A stretch of 64,000 bases of DNA from NCBI RefSeq assembly GCF_008124885.1, contig NZ_VNHX01000003.1, forward strand, positions 1 to 64,000. Reading direction: 5' to 3'. The position numbers were made by a program, and so were the translations under genes. This DNA is from Sphingobacterium allocomposti. Its GTDB lineage: Bacteria > Bacteroidota > Bacteroidia > Sphingobacteriales > Sphingobacteriaceae. Positions within the stretch are counted from its first letter, which is position 1. Each line of letters opens with the position of its first letter. This document shows positions 44,976 through 53,580 of this stretch, in pieces. Under the pieces are notes generated by a model that made no database searches, had not been told where the DNA came from, and worked only from the letters and a program-made list of their open reading frames with translations.

Positions 44976-45368
44976 TTAGCTTATTTTAGGGGGGAGCCAA
45001 ATAAAGGAATAGCCTGAAGAGTAGTAGGTTTCCTTGAATCCGAATTTTTGTTTTTTTGCTTCTGCAAAATAGCTTTTGGTTTTAATCTCAAGAAATATAG
45101 GAAGTCCCATTGAAGAATAGGACGTACTGTTGCAGGATTTGTCGCTGCAGTTACCGCTGCAATGCCCTTTGTCTTCCCTGCTTTTTTTGCAGGACTTTGT
45201 TTTACAGCAGTCTTTTTCCTTGGAATCTTTAGATTTTGTTTTTGAGCAGGATGTTTTTTCGGTCTTTGCTGAATGCTTGGCACAGGCATAAGACTGGTTA
45301 GGTATCAAAAAGAAACCTAAGCAGAAAAAAATAATTATGCCGATATGTATGCTCAAATTTTTCAACAT
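44976..45368 (-). CDS. Small secreted Cys/Lys-rich protein
   Basis: A 130-residue protein with a signal peptide ending SYACA (about residue 29). The middle is very rich in Cys, Lys and Ser: KTSCSKTKSKDSKEKDCC, KSCKKSRED and HCSGNCSDKSC. No family is recognised. The Cys density and the cluster suggest metal sequestration in the periplasm, like a metallothionein in principle. The C-terminal 40 residues are less biased. It may be specific to this lineage. Confidence 0.65.
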   Translation of the reverse strand: MLKNLSIHIGIIIFFCLGFFLIPNQSYACAKHSAKTEKTSCSKTKSKDSKEKDCCKTKSCKKSREDKGHCSGNCSDKSCNSTSYSSMGLPIFLEIKTKSYFAEAKKQKFGFKETYYSSGYSFIWLPPKIS

Positions 45369-45560
45369 GACAAAGTTATAAATAAAATTATTTCGTTACA
45401 GCAGTTTGTATCTTTTTTTTGCTGTTTTACAGGTGTATATGATAAAATATTAGCAATATCATATTCATTCTTAGTAATTGTTTTAAAAATTGAATGCCCC
45501 CGTCAAAAAGATTTTCATCTTCCAACAAAGGGCATTCTACATTCGTAGGATCGTTAACGC

Positions 45561-45776
45561 TTACAAAGCCTCTATTTTAAATCCTGCTTTTTTCACGGTC
45601 TCGATCACTTCATTTTCCGTTACGGCTTCAGATGTAACAGTAAGTATCTTATCTTTATTGGCGGTATCTACCTGCCATTGACCCGAACCTACGGCTTTAT
45701 CCAAATGAGGTTTTACCGATGCCACACAACCACCGCAGTTGATGTTGGTTTTGAATTGAATTGCTTTATTTTCCAT
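45561..45776 (-). CDS. Heavy-metal-associated domain protein, CopZ-like
   Basis: A 71-residue single HMA domain with the metal motif INCGGCVASV (CxxC, about residues 12-21) and the usual beta-alpha-beta-beta-alpha-beta pattern. It should bind Cu(I) in the cytoplasm and hand it to a P-type ATPase. It is in the same strand and cluster as the truncated ATPase and the second HMA gene. Confidence 0.9.
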   Translation of the reverse strand: MENKAIQFKTNINCGGCVASVKPHLDKAVGSGQWQVDTANKDKILTVTSEAVTENEVIETVKKAGFKIEAL

Positions 45777-45803
45777 TGTCTTAATTTTTATAGTGATTAA
45801 TTC

Positions 45804-46055
45804 TTATTTACTGCAACAGCCTCCTTTGGGCTTTTCCGAAGTGCCGCAATTTTCTTTATCGGAAACGGAATAGCCTGCTTTTTCGATGGCCTTTACGACT
45901 TCCTCCTTTGTGCTTTCAGAAGCAACTGAAACTGTTATCTCACCTGCCTGCAAATTGTCTATCTGTACACCGTTGATATCTTTAATTGCGTTATTTACCC
46001 TTGTCTGGCAATGTGTACTTTGCATATCGGGAACGCTTATTTTTACTTGTTTCAT
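45804..46055 (-). CDS. Heavy-metal-associated domain protein lacking the first motif Cys
   Basis: An 83-residue HMA-fold protein. Where CxxC is expected the sequence is DMQSTHCQTRV: only the second Cys is kept. A C-terminal tail NCGTSEKPKGGCCSK supplies three further Cys that could complete a site. It probably still binds metal, possibly in a different geometry. It lies between the CopZ-like gene and the truncated P-ATPase. Confidence 0.85.
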   Translation of the reverse strand: MKQVKISVPDMQSTHCQTRVNNAIKDINGVQIDNLQAGEITVSVASESTKEEVVKAIEKAGYSVSDKENCGTSEKPKGGCCSK

Positions 46056-46124
46056 TGTATTGTTATTTTATAGTGAAAAGTTCGCCAATAATCATACAGA
46101 AATGCTTGCGATATTCTTTGTTTG

Positions 46125-46142
46125 ATTTGTGATATTTACTGT
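46125..46142. promoter_or_regulatory. GATTTGTGATATTTACTG motif
   Basis: This 18-base sequence is identical except for one base to 40580-40597. It lies 70-87 bases upstream of the HMA gene starting at 46055, a distance similar to the other copy before the haem-binding gene (83-100). A shared regulator site is possible. It may also be partly coincidental. Confidence 0.3.
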
Positions 46143-46143
46143 T

Positions 46144-47630
46144 TTACTTTCTCCATTTAAGTAACAGGCTATTGCTCACCACACTCACACTGCTCAGTGC
46201 CATTGCAGCACCTGCAATCATCAGGTTCAACAGGAAGCCATTTACCGGATAAAGGATACCGGCAGCGATGGGAATACCGATTAGGTTGTATATAAATGCC
46301 CAGAACAGGTTCTGCTTGATGGTAGCCACGGTCTGTTTTGATAATCTCATGGCCATCGGTATCTTGGTCAGGTCAGAAGAGATGATGGTCATTTTGGCTA
46401 CGTCCATGGCGATGTCCGAACCTTTGCCCATTGCTATACTTACATCGGCTGTTGCCAATGCGGTACTGTCGTTGATACCATCCCCAACCATTGCGACTAC
46501 TTTTCCGTGCTGTTGCAGTTCTTTTACAAAGTCTGCCTTATGTTGTGGCAAAACCTCTGCCTTGTAATGTTTGATACCTGTCTGCTGTGCAATAGCTTTT
46601 GCTGTAGCTTCATTGTCTCCGGTAAGCATATACAGGTCAATGCCCATTTCCTGCATTTCACGGATTGCCTGAACGGAAGTTTCCTTGATCTTATCGGCAA
46701 TGGCGATAACCGCAAGGGCTTGTTTACTATTGGCAAACCATACGACTGTTTTGGACTGATTACCCCACTCGGTAGCCTGCTGTAGTAATTCCTCAGCTGT
46801 GTAGATATTGTTTTCTACCAATAGTTTTTTATTACCTACAAAATACGTTTCATTATTATGATCTGCTTTTGCTCCTTTACCGGTTATACTGTCGAACAAT
46901 GACAGCGTTGTGGGCTGCACCGCTTCGAGGTGTTTTACTACGGCTTCAGCCAATGGATGCTCGGATTGTTTTTCGATACTTAACAGGATGTCTTTTGTTC
47001 TGTCGTCATCATTGAGCCACTGGATACCCGTTACTTCAGGTCTGCCCTCGGTAATGGTTCCCGTTTTGTCCAGGATTATTGCATTTACTTTTTTTGCCAG
47101 TTCAAGGCTTTCAGCATCTTTGATAAGGATACCTTTTTCCGCTCCTTTACCAACGCCCACCATGATTGCCGTAGGCGTGGCAAGCCCCAGGGCACACGGA
47201 CAGGCAATAACCAATACGGTAACGGCTGCCAGTAGCCCCTGAACGATACCGTTATCTCCACCCAATATCAACCAGATAATGAAAGTTAGCACGGCAATTC
47301 CCATTACTACCGGAACAAAAATTCCTGCAATCTTATCCACCAGTTTCTGTACGGGAGCCTTACTTCCCTGTGCATCCTGCACCATTTTGATGATCTGGGA
47401 CAGCATAGTTTCTTTGCCGACCTTAACGGCTTTGAACTGGAAACTTCCTTTTTGGTTGATCGTTCCGGCAAAAACTTTTTCGTTTTCCTTTTTCATCACT
47501 GGTACGGGTTCTCCGCTCAGCATACTTTCGTCCACATAAGAAGTACCGGAAGTGACGATACCGTCAACGGCAATCTTTTCACCGGGCTTAACAAGGATTA
47601 TATCGCCTGCATTCACATCCTCTGTTTACG
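46144..47630 (-). pseudogene. CPC-type copper P-type ATPase, N-terminally truncated
   Basis: The frame begins mid A-domain (TEDVNAGDIILVKPGEK) and runs to the C-terminus. CPC is at 139-141 of the remaining frame, DKTGTITEG follows, and GDGINDSTALATADV is near the end. About 250 residues are missing, including the HMA domains and the first four membrane helices. The break is at an IS21 istA fragment (junction near 47629), so the missing part was lost in an IS-linked deletion. A GTG at 47616 could begin translation, but the product would lack the metal-entry helices. Likely non-functional. Confidence 0.85.
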
Positions 47631-48380
47631 GGGTCTTGCCGGAATGACCACCAGCCCATAGTGTTCGGCAAAGTCCTCCATCACTTTGTTCAGTACCGGT
47701 TCGTATTTGTCGGCCCGGATAACGGCCGCTTTCAGATTGTCCGGGACGAGTACCTGAGGTACGCCTCCAAGATGTTCCAGACATTTTCCCAGCGCATATA
47801 GAAAGTCGTCGGTGTGCTGGGTGGGAACGGCCATGGCGAAGGTATAATTGGAGTATGGGAGGACGGCAACCAGCACCTGTACCTTGATGATCTCCCCACT
47901 GTCGCGGTCAATATAACCCGGCGTATCGCCCACAAAGTCAACCTGTAATCGGTGTGCCGGGTCGTGCTGGAAGACCGCGCTGCCCCTGCGGGCTACCGAT
48001 AATTGGTTCAGATGGTGACAGAACTGCGAATAACCGTAGCCATCAGGGTGCTCCGCACGGTACTCTTCCCAGAGCAGTTTGCGGGTAACGTGTTTGCGGC
48101 CGAGTTCTTTTTCCAGATATGGTATAAGAGGCTTGAAGTCTTCGAAACGGTCCTGTAGGTAGGCGGGGGATCCTGCCGTAAAAAGCCTCTCCAGAACAGG
48201 TTCTTCCATATCCAGCAGTTCTCCGACAGGGCGGCTGATGACCTGTAACTTCTGGACATAACGGTTCACCGTACCCTTATAAAGACCGATCTGCTCGGCA
48301 ATCTTACGGTTGGACAGCCCCTGGAGATGTAAACGGAGTAATTGTTTTATCGTGCTCATTCTTTTTGTTTTTCCTGCCAT
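47613..48380 (-). pseudogene. istA: IS21-family transposase IstA, C-terminally truncated
   Basis: An IstA-type transposase with the N-terminal helix-turn-helix (GLSNRKIAEQIGLYKGTVNR, residues 22-41) and a DDE catalytic core (LQVDFVGDTPGY and LVPDNLKAAVI, the first two Asp). After ARPRK the frame runs into the ATPase sequence and stops, so about half of the protein, including the final Glu, is lost. The partner gene istB is absent. The start at 48380 (MAGKTKR) is preferred over a longer frame. The element cannot transpose by itself. Confidence 0.9.
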
Positions 48381-48723
48381 ATGCCTTTTCTTGATGGAAT
48401 TGGCAATTAAACAAAAAGCGCAGAAAATAATAGGGTCCAACTGGGTGCATATCCTCCGGAATCGCTGTTTATGTAGATCAAAACAACGGTTATCGTACCT
48501 TTTCTGGGTGCACATGCTCCGGAATCGTCCCGGATCTATACCCCGATCCACCTGCTGGGTGCATATCCTCCGGAATCACGACGGAGCAGCTCCGAATTTC
48601 TCCCTAAACAGCTCCCTTTACGCTGTTTTTGGGTGCATAAATGCCGGAATGGCAGAGATATCAGCTCCTTTTCAGCCTGGATTAACAGCCGGATATTGGG
48701 TGCATATCCTCCGGATTATGCAT
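47630..48723 (-). mobile_element. IS21-family remnant with one intact end
   Basis: The remnant has the truncated istA and the multi-copy terminal repeats. Its outer end is near 48722, judged from the frame of the ORF6N gene resuming at 48725. The opposite end is missing, as the deletion joined istA to the P-ATPase. This marks an IS-mediated rearrangement of the block. Confidence 0.85.
48442..48717. repeat. Five IS21 terminal repeats
   Basis: Copies of TGGGTGCATATCCTCCGGAA start at 48442, 48505, 48556, 48630 and 48697, spaced 51-74 bases. The second and fourth are slightly diverged. Such repeats at the element end are binding sites for IstA in the IS21 family. The stretch 48381-48736 has no gene. 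Confidence 0.9.
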
Positions 48724-48724
48724 A

Positions 48725-49174
48725 CTGAAAAGCACAGTGGCTATCAGGGTAAGCATAGAGATAATGAATGCTTTTGTAGAAATGCGGAAAATGCTTGCCA
48801 GTAATTCCGTCTTGTTTCACCGATTGGATAAAATTGAGCTTAAGCAGATAGAAACCGATCAAAAATTTGAAGAAATATTTAAGGCTTTGGAAAGCAACAA
48901 GCTTCAAAGTGAAAAAGGCATCTTCTATAACGGGCAGATTTTTGATGCCTATACATTTGTTTCGGATATTATCCGAAAAGCCGAGAGTTCCATAATCCTA
49001 CTTGATAATTATGTGGATGATACAGTACTTACCTTATTAGGCAAACGGAATGATAATGTAACGGCCTTTATCTACACCAAAAATATCAGTAACCAGTTAC
49101 GGCTCGATTTACAACGTTACAACAGCCAATATCCTCCGATTGAAGTTGAGTTATTTTCCGATGCTCAAGATAGG
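48725..49174 (+). pseudogene. ORF6N-domain protein fragment, truncated at both ends
   Basis: The frame LKSTVAIRVSIEIMNAFVEM, then a coiled region (RLDKIELKQIETDQKFEEIF) and GIFYNGQIFDAYTFVSDIIR, IILLDNYVDDTVLTLL is the second half of a Bacteroidota ORF6N-domain protein, whose C-terminal part resembles a phospholipase-D-like fold. The N-terminal ORF6N domain is cut off by the IS21 end at about 48722. The C-terminal catalytic part stops at DAQDR (49174), where it meets the coupling-protein gene. Two rearrangements bound it. Confidence 0.8.
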
Positions 49175-51018
49175 ATTTGCGGTATCTTTTGATAGGCTTT
49201 GCTTTCGGCGGCAACCTTTTCATTATCTACGACTATTTCAACGTGAAATATTTTTTGTTCGATACGTTCATCAAAGTTATCTGATATAGCACCAACAAAC
49301 ATTCCTTGGGTAAGCGTTGAAATTTTAGATGCCGGTATAAGGCTGTCTAATTGGGTAGAAATTGAAGTAGATTTATCATTGCGGTTGATGGTCATACTCT
49401 GACGTTTCTGCAATACTTTTCCGAAACGTTCTGATAGGCTTTTGGCCGTTTCACCAACGACCTGACCACTAAAAATATTACCTACGGTATTTTGGATAAC
49501 CTTTGCTTCTTTATCGCCGTAATCTCTAATTAATTGAGAGTAATCCTGGAAGCCCAAGCATACCGCAACTTTGTTACTACGGTCAGTAGCGATGAGGTTA
49601 TCCAATCCTCTGAAGTAGATTGTGGGCAGCTCATCAATGATTACAGAGCTCTTTAATTGACCTTTTTTGTTGATGAGCTTTACAATCCTCGAATTGTACA
49701 AACCCAAAGCTGCTGAGTAGATATTTTGACGGTCGGGATTGTTACCTACACACAATATTTTTGGTTCTTTAGGATTATTGATGTCCAATGAAAAATCATC
49801 ACCTGTCATTACCCAATACAGGCTTGGAGAAATCATTCTTGACAATGGAATTTTTGCAGATGCAATCTGTCCCTGCAACTGGTCCTGGGCTCCGCCTTGC
49901 CAGGCATCCATAAAAGGTGATAAATAGTTTTCCAAATCCGGATATGACGTTAAAATAGTGAATACATCCGAATATTTTTTGTTCAGCAATTCAATAGCGT
50001 GAGGGAATGTGCAATACCTTCCGTTATCATAAATTTTCAGATACCAGATAATAGCTGCGAGCAAGATGATTGGTGATTCTACAAAGAAATCCCCTTGTTT
50101 CTGAATCCAGCTTCTGTTAAGATTAAGCATGATGGTATAAGCCGCTTCGTAAGCATCGGATATGTCCGTCATAAAATCGGGATTGAGCGGGTTGCAACGG
50201 TGGCTCTTGCGTGGATCATCAAAGTTGATGACGTAAAATTTGGGCTGAATTTTGTACTTATCCCGATGCTTCAGTAAATGGTTGTAGGCAATGGTAGAAA
50301 GGTCATCGAACTTGAAATCGTAGATGTACATTGAGAAGCCTTTCTCTATCTGCTGCTTGATGTAATTGTTTACAATGGCATACGATTTACCGGAACCCGG
50401 CGTACCCAATACGATTGATGCCCTAAACGGATTGACGATGTTGATCCATCCGTTGTTCCATTTTCCCTTGTAATAAAACTTGGTGGGCAAATTGACGGAA
50501 TATTCGTTTTCCATCAATTGGGTTTCCTGTTGAAAGCTCTCGTTCTCGTTATTGAAAACATCGTCCATCAGGTTGGTGCGAAGCAAACGGCTCATCCAAA
50601 CCCCGGCTACCATCAATGCGATGTACCCCAAGCTTGTGGTAAGGATATAAAGAAATGTAGCGGTTAACAGTGGTAGTTTTAGTAATGGAAAATTTAGAAA
50701 AAACAGTATAGTACCAATCGCTAAAGCCACGTAGATTTTAGGCCAGGTTATTTTTTCATTTTTTACGCCCTTCGTACCCAAACAACTCAAAGCCAGCAAT
50801 ACCAGAGCGAAGACTTTGGTATATAATGTATGCGAGAATAAGCCCGCCGTTCGATCGAAATTTCCTAATATTTTGTTGATTACTTCTAATGTCCAGCCAC
50901 GTTCGATAAAGAAACCGTAACAGAACCAATAAAGATGCATTAGTACCAAAAGGATACTCACTGCCCTCATAAAAGCCATAATCTTGGCTAAACCTCTTAA
51001 ATCGTCTTCTCCCTGCAT
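49165..51018 (-). CDS. mobC: Conjugative type IV coupling protein, MobC/TraG-like (C-terminal end lost)
   Basis: A 617-residue VirD4/TraG-type coupling ATPase. Four membrane helices fill residues 15-160. The Walker A is GTPGSGKS (about 204-211), and the Walker B is SSVIIDELP (about 458). Gene length and order resemble Bacteroidota MobC. It brings the relaxase-DNA complex to the transfer channel. The last residues KIPQILS run into the neighbouring ORF6N fragment, and the usual longer tail is missing. No other transfer genes are near, so this is a remnant of a conjugative element. Confidence 0.9.
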   Translation of the reverse strand: MQGEDDLRGLAKIMAFMRAVSILLVLMHLYWFCYGFFIERGWTLEVINKILGNFDRTAGLFSHTLYTKVFALVLLALSCLGTKGVKNEKITWPKIYVALAIGTILFFLNFPLLKLPLLTATFLYILTTSLGYIALMVAGVWMSRLLRTNLMDDVFNNENESFQQETQLMENEYSVNLPTKFYYKGKWNNGWINIVNPFRASIVLGTPGSGKSYAIVNNYIKQQIEKGFSMYIYDFKFDDLSTIAYNHLLKHRDKYKIQPKFYVINFDDPRKSHRCNPLNPDFMTDISDAYEAAYTIMLNLNRSWIQKQGDFFVESPIILLAAIIWYLKIYDNGRYCTFPHAIELLNKKYSDVFTILTSYPDLENYLSPFMDAWQGGAQDQLQGQIASAKIPLSRMISPSLYWVMTGDDFSLDINNPKEPKILCVGNNPDRQNIYSAALGLYNSRIVKLINKKGQLKSSVIIDELPTIYFRGLDNLIATDRSNKVAVCLGFQDYSQLIRDYGDKEAKVIQNTVGNIFSGQVVGETAKSLSERFGKVLQKRQSMTINRNDKSTSISTQLDSLIPASKISTLTQGMFVGAISDNFDERIEQKIFHVEIVVDNEKVAAESKAYQKIPQILS

Positions 51019-51223
51019 TATTTTAAGTATTAATGTTCGGGCGTGAATTTAAAGGTTGTATTAAGTGACTACAAGAATGTGGTAGTCATTGGCTGTGAAA
51101 GGCAGCATTTGGCGTTAATCGACATTAATTCAATACAGCTTCCGATATTTTTATTAAATTTATAGCTATGAAAACCTTTTGGTTATTAAACTCTGGTGAT
51201 AATCAAAATTAAATCTGAATATT

Positions 51224-51469
51224 ATGGTTTGGAATAATCCTGATGCCTATCCCGGAGAAACTGAAGAGGAATATGAAGTTCGGAAAACCGGAGAAAGCCA
51301 AGCTGCCACCGGATTAATGTCGGGGATAATAAAATTTTTGCTTTTCGTCCTAAAAGTAGGGGCTATTTTCCACGCCATTTCGTTATTTAAGCCACCTGAC
51401 AGCTACGCCGACCTCCATTTAGCCCGTTCCCGTATATCGTCTTTCAATGGATTTCATTACGGCTGCTGA
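51224..51469 (+). CDS. Small hypothetical protein
   Basis: An 81-residue frame: acidic N-terminus (YPGETEEEYEVRKTGESQ), then a membrane-like segment (IIKFLLFVLKVGAIF) and an odd tail (FNGFHYGC) that does not look native. No family is recognised. It lies in the junction zone between the conjugative remnant and the chromosome, so the end may be a fusion. 51019-51223 has no gene. Confidence 0.4.
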   Translation: MVWNNPDAYPGETEEEYEVRKTGESQAATGLMSGIIKFLLFVLKVGAIFHAISLFKPPDSYADLHLARSRISSFNGFHYGC

Positions 51470-51478
51470 TCTCGCTTT

Positions 51479-52144
51479 TTAACTTTCATATACATCTTTG
51501 TCATAGTCCAGGATATATTTACCCTGCTCTGCAGCAATGAACATACTGCTATCCTTCACGCTTATTATTTTAACGGAGCCACGGCCCTCGATTTCAAATA
51601 TACCCTTTCTCGCCCGCCCCAGCTGAAAACCCTTAATCTTCCGTGCACTTTCCACTGGCCCCTTTTTCTCCACCTCAATTATACCCCGGTAAAAGATGGT
51701 CTCCCCGAAAGGCTCCCCGACCCGGATAAACTCCTTTTCCACAACAACTTCTGCTGGCCTGACCCCCGCCCAGATGCTGATCACAATACCGATGATCACG
51801 GCCCCTCCCGCGCCGGCGAAAATGACACTTTTTCTATTGCCCGGATAATACCTTGACGAGAAAATGACCAACCCGTAAAGGCCGATCAACGGATATAGAG
51901 CACTGTGAATGATCAACAATTCCGGTGTTGCCGCCCGTTGGAGCATGAAGGCAATAACGAGGTAAGACAAGGCTAAGCTAAACAGATAAAATCGGAAAAA
52001 TCTGAGAAAGCCGCTCAGATCAAACTGCTTTCTCTCTTGCTCGGGGAGGGAATTATAGCCGCTCAACACATATTTAGCGTTTCTTTCCGTCACGAGAAAA
52101 CAGGGCAGGATAATGATGAATGATAACAGGTAAACCGTATTCAT
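51479..52144 (-). CDS. DUF3784-like membrane protein
   Basis: A 221-residue protein. GYNSLPEQERKQFDL (residues 29-43) after the first membrane helix is the DUF3784 signature. Three further membrane helices follow (to about residue 130), then a soluble beta-rich C-terminal part (ISVKDSSMFIAAEQGKYIL) like a PH-type domain. Function is unknown. It is transcribed towards the conjugative remnant. Confidence 0.7.
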   Translation of the reverse strand: MNTVYLLSFIIILPCFLVTERNAKYVLSGYNSLPEQERKQFDLSGFLRFFRFYLFSLALSYLVIAFMLQRAATPELLIIHSALYPLIGLYGLVIFSSRYYPGNRKSVIFAGAGGAVIIGIVISIWAGVRPAEVVVEKEFIRVGEPFGETIFYRGIIEVEKKGPVESARKIKGFQLGRARKGIFEIEGRGSVKIISVKDSSMFIAAEQGKYILDYDKDVYES

Positions 52145-52387
52145 GGTCAGTTTTTAATCAATGTTCTCGCCATATTTTATTTCTTCTTAAGTTAAGAAAA
52201 CGCACTTGTACATGCAAAAAGACGCCTACGCCCAAGATAACATTATTCATCCCTGTGTATTTTACGCATTCGTAAGCGCGTTTCCCGGCTTATTGCCCTC
52301 CGGCTAGGTGATCTACAGCATTCCATTGAAGGTACGCGCGCTTGAAAATTGTAGGTATCCCTCGCCGGAGCGGCCTTCTTCCTCCCA

Positions 52388-52436
52388 TTGGTTTTTAAGT
52401 AAAATTACTATCTTTAATATCGTAGGAGACGTCTCC
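52388..52436 (+). promoter_or_regulatory. Possible promoter and GGAGACGTCTCC palindrome before GH43
   Basis: TATCTTTA (52409-52416) resembles a -7 box, with TTGG at 52388-52391, closer than the usual 21 bases. The perfect 12-base palindrome GGAGACGTCTCC (52425-52436) lies at the expected start site. It could be an operator or a transcript hairpin. The rest of 52145-52512 holds nothing else recognised. Confidence 0.35.
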
Positions 52437-52512
52437 GAAGCTAACATATCGCTTACACATCTCTGGGAGAACCCTATGCTTGCAACGTATAACTAAAATT
52501 GTAAATCGGATA

Positions 52513-53490
52513 ATGAAAACTTTCATCATGTACTTTATCTTTCTTTTTGCCTTCGCACCGCTTACTGCACAGCAGAAAAGAGAGATTTTTTTTGCAGACC
52601 CAACCATCTACGTAAGCGGGGGAAAATATTACCTTACCGGTACTAGCGGAGACCGTGGGGTACGGGGGTTCTCTATACTGACATCTACGGATCTCAAAAC
52701 ATGGTCTGTCCCCCCAGAGGCGGGGGATACAATCCACGCAATTTTAAGCAGGGGCGAGCATGCGTACGGCGACTCCGGCTTTTGGGCGCCCCAGCTATTC
52801 CGCACCGAAAAGCAGCACTATCTTGCCTACACCGCCAACGAACAAACAGCGCTAGCGCAGTCTACGTCGCTATTGGGGCCGTACACGCAGGAGCTGGTGC
52901 GTCCGATCGATCCGACGGCGAAAAACATCGACCCATTTATTTTTAGGGACGACGACGGTAAGTACTATATGTATCATGTGCGGTTTGATCACGGGAACTA
53001 CCTATGGGTAGCCGAGTTTGATCTCGGAAACGGCAAAATTAAGCCTGGGACATTGACGAAATGTTTCGGGGCGTCAGAACCGTGGGAGACAACGCCAGAC
53101 TACCCGTCAGATCCAATTATGGAGGGGCCGACGGTATTAAAATTAGACGGAAAATACTACCTATTTTATTCCGCCAATCACTATCAAAGCAAAGACTACG
53201 CCGTGGGCTACGCAGTTTCACATTCTCCGTACGGCCCTTGGGAAAAGCAGAAAAACAGCCCTATTATTCACCGTTCTGTTGTCAGCGAAAACGGATCGGG
53301 ACACGGAGATCTTTTTACTGGGCTGGACGGGCAGCTATACTACGTATATCATGTGCATTTTAGTTCGGAAAGGGCAAATCCGAGAAGAACGCGGATCGTG
53401 CCTGTCAAAAAACAATGGGACGAAAAGGCTCAGGTTTACCGGTTCAATGCCGACGGTGACCATGTTATTGTTCCGCTGCAAGTACCTTAA
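52513..53490 (+). CDS. Secreted glycoside hydrolase family 43
   Basis: A 325-residue five-bladed beta-propeller hydrolase with a signal peptide (FLFAFAPLTAQ, to about 20). The three catalytic acids are Asp in FADPTIYVS (about 29), Asp in NIDPFIFRDDDG (about 145) and Glu in IMEGPTVLK (about 206). Activity should be on arabinan or xylan (arabinofuranosidase or xylosidase). It fits the rhamnosidase and arabinofuranosidase genes of the window as a plant pectin/hemicellulose set. The ATG at 52513 gives the signal peptide. Confidence 0.92.
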   Translation: MKTFIMYFIFLFAFAPLTAQQKREIFFADPTIYVSGGKYYLTGTSGDRGVRGFSILTSTDLKTWSVPPEAGDTIHAILSRGEHAYGDSGFWAPQLFRTEKQHYLAYTANEQTALAQSTSLLGPYTQELVRPIDPTAKNIDPFIFRDDDGKYYMYHVRFDHGNYLWVAEFDLGNGKIKPGTLTKCFGASEPWETTPDYPSDPIMEGPTVLKLDGKYYLFYSANHYQSKDYAVGYAVSHSPYGPWEKQKNSPIIHRSVVSENGSGHGDLFTGLDGQLYYVYHVHFSSERANPRRTRIVPVKKQWDEKAQVYRFNADGDHVIVPLQVP

Positions 53491-53514
53491 CCATGCACGC
53501 ACGATTAAGGTACT
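53481..53514 (+). terminator. Hairpin overlapping the GH43 stop
   Basis: AGTACCTTAA (53481-53490, including the stop) pairs perfectly with TTAAGGTACT (53505-53514) around a 14-base loop. There is no T-run. It could end transcription weakly or protect the 3' end. Confidence 0.35.
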
Positions 53515-53580
53515 GCGGCGAATAGTGTGTTCCTTCGCGGGGTCATTGCACTCCCGTCTGACGACGGGCAGAACCCGGAC

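Noticed and set aside
48442..48717. A short CRISPR-like array of five repeats
   Set aside because: The spacing is irregular, the copies differ, and they sit at an IS21 end where such repeats are known.
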